The notes under the pieces: generated by a model
Told to the model about the DNA's origin: nothing
The model's input: only the letters and a program-made list of their open reading frames with translations
The model's database searches: none
Program-made: the position numbers and the translations under genes
NCBI GenBank assembly: GCA_028818385.1
Contig: JAPPNY010000110.1
Span: 1 to 64,000, forward strand
Direction: 5' to 3'
DNA length: 64,000 bases
Source of the DNA: Spirochaetaceae bacterium
Lineage (GTDB): Bacteria; Spirochaetota; Spirochaetia; SZUA-6; Bin103
In this document: piece after piece, positions 63,394 through 64,000 of the stretch
Layout: each line of letters begins with the position of its first letter
How positions within the stretch are numbered: position 1 is the stretch's first letter

Positions 63394-64000
63394 ATGGGCG
63401 AAAAGATCACCATGACCGCGAGCGGCTTGCAGGTCCCTGACGAGCCGATCATTCCCTACATCGAAGGCGACGGCACCGGCCCCGACATCTGGGCCGCCGC
63501 CGTGCGCGTACTGGAGGGCGCCGTCGCCACCGCCTATGGCGGCCGTCGGCGCATCGAGTGGCTGGAGGTTCTGGCCGGGGAGAAGGCCAACGAGCGCACC
63601 GGGAGCTGGCTGCCGGAGGCCACCGAGGATGCTTTCCGCGAGTACCTGGTCGGCATCAAGGGTCCGTTGACCACTCCGGTCGGGACCGGCATTCGCAGCC
63701 TCAACGTCGCCCTGCGTCAGAGGCTCGACCTGTACGTCTGCCTGAGACCGGTCAAGTACTTTCCGGGCGTGCCGTCGCCGGTACGCTCGCCCGCGGATGT
63801 CGACATGGTCGTCTTCCGGGAAAACACCGAGGACGTGTACGCCGGCCTCGAGGTGAGTTCGGGAACCCCGGAAGCGCAACGGATCATCGACTTCGTGCGC
63901 GACGAGCTCGGCTGGGAGATCCGGCCGGATTCCGGCATCGGCGTCAAGCCGATCAGCAGGACCGGCACCGCCCGCCTGGTGGAGGCGGCGATCCGCTACG
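63394..64000 (+). CDS. icd: NADP-dependent isocitrate dehydrogenase, N-terminal part (runs off the window)
   Basis: The 5' two-thirds or less of NADP-isocitrate dehydrogenase, a citric-acid-cycle enzyme. Family blocks present are [15 protein letters not shown] (nucleotide site start), [23 protein letters not shown] (isocitrate loop with the conserved Ser and Arg), [13 protein letters not shown], and [15 protein letters not shown]. The ATG at 63394 is followed by another at 63412, and no ribosome site is clear for the first. With the promoter just upstream, the transcript could be almost leaderless, or translation may use 63412. Confidence 0.95.
   Translation, partial: MGEKITMTASGLQVPDEPIIPYIEGDGTGPDIWAAAVRVLEGAVATAYGGRRRIEWLEVLAGEKANERTGSWLPEATEDAFREYLVGIKGPLTTPVGTGIRSLNVALRQRLDLYVCLRPVKYFPGVPSPVRSPADVDMVVFRENTEDVYAGLEVSSGTPEAQRIIDFVRDELGWEIRPDSGIGVKPISRTGTARLVEAAIRY

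Overview
The window is GC-rich bacterial chromosomal DNA, apart from a visibly AT-richer patch near 52.6-54.2 kb. No rRNA or tRNA gene was recognised, so the taxon is uncertain. Lipoproteins with SH3-like and repeat-like architecture, a LysM transglycosylase, and many phytanoyl-CoA-dioxygenase-like and beta-propeller glycosidase-like genes would fit an uncultivated marine or host-associated lineage, perhaps Spirochaetota. That is inference only.

Layout. 0-11.1 kb: end of cysK with a UPF0324/YeiH transporter, a DegT aminotransferase, an ATP-dependent DNA ligase, a beta-propeller protein, a YgjP-type metallopeptidase, an AAA-like/PD-(D/E)XK protein, and clpS-clpA. 11.1-15.5 kb: a compact housekeeping operon on the minus strand (prfA-prmC-RelA/SpoT-ogt). 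15.5-24.4 kb: four PhyH-type oxygenases (one lacking an expected iron ligand), a luciferase-like oxidoreductase, YceI, nucleotidyltransferase genes (one pair decayed), a second propeller and a Gfo/Idh/MocA oxidoreductase. 24.6-28.5 kb: a small membrane protein, an ABC-2 exporter operon and a tandem MerR regulator.

28.5-37.8 kb reads as a catabolic neighbourhood. A PhnZ/TmpB-type HD oxygenase is divergent from a TmpA/gamma-butyrobetaine-hydroxylase-type oxygenase. Next to them are a DMSP-demethylase-like GcvT protein, a dimethylglycine/sarcosine-dehydrogenase-like FAD-GcvT protein, an alcohol dehydrogenase, another PhyH protein and a GH32 glycosidase. The simplest hypothesis is that a methylated aminophosphonate is oxidised to glycine betaine plus phosphate, and the betaine is then demethylated.

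37.9-54.2 kb is an accessory island. It holds an orphan XRE regulator, a HicB-like protein, a Doc/antitoxin pair, a ZIP transporter, a DUF234-type ATPase, a mosaic of three truncated gene copies (an Ldh tail, a GcvT piece and a ZIP 3' part, each with its source gene elsewhere in this window), and then the most interesting item: a tight minus-strand operon (about 50.6 to 43.0 kb). That operon encodes a 53-residue leader peptide, a NurA-like nuclease, a HerA-like translocase, a GHKL/Hsp90-like ATPase, a radical SAM enzyme and a second GHKL/Hsp90-like ATPase. It is followed by an intact-looking 1,712-bp ISNCY-type insertion sequence with 8-bp target duplications and an AT-richer segment with two orphan genes. 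The operon looks like an undescribed DNA-targeting or DNA-processing conflict system.

54.3-64 kb returns to core genes: an Ldh-family dehydrogenase, rhomboid protease, phosphomannomutase, ABC-F ATPase, SH3 lipoprotein, LysM lytic transglycosylase, a TPR-like lipoprotein, and the 5' part of NADP-isocitrate dehydrogenase.
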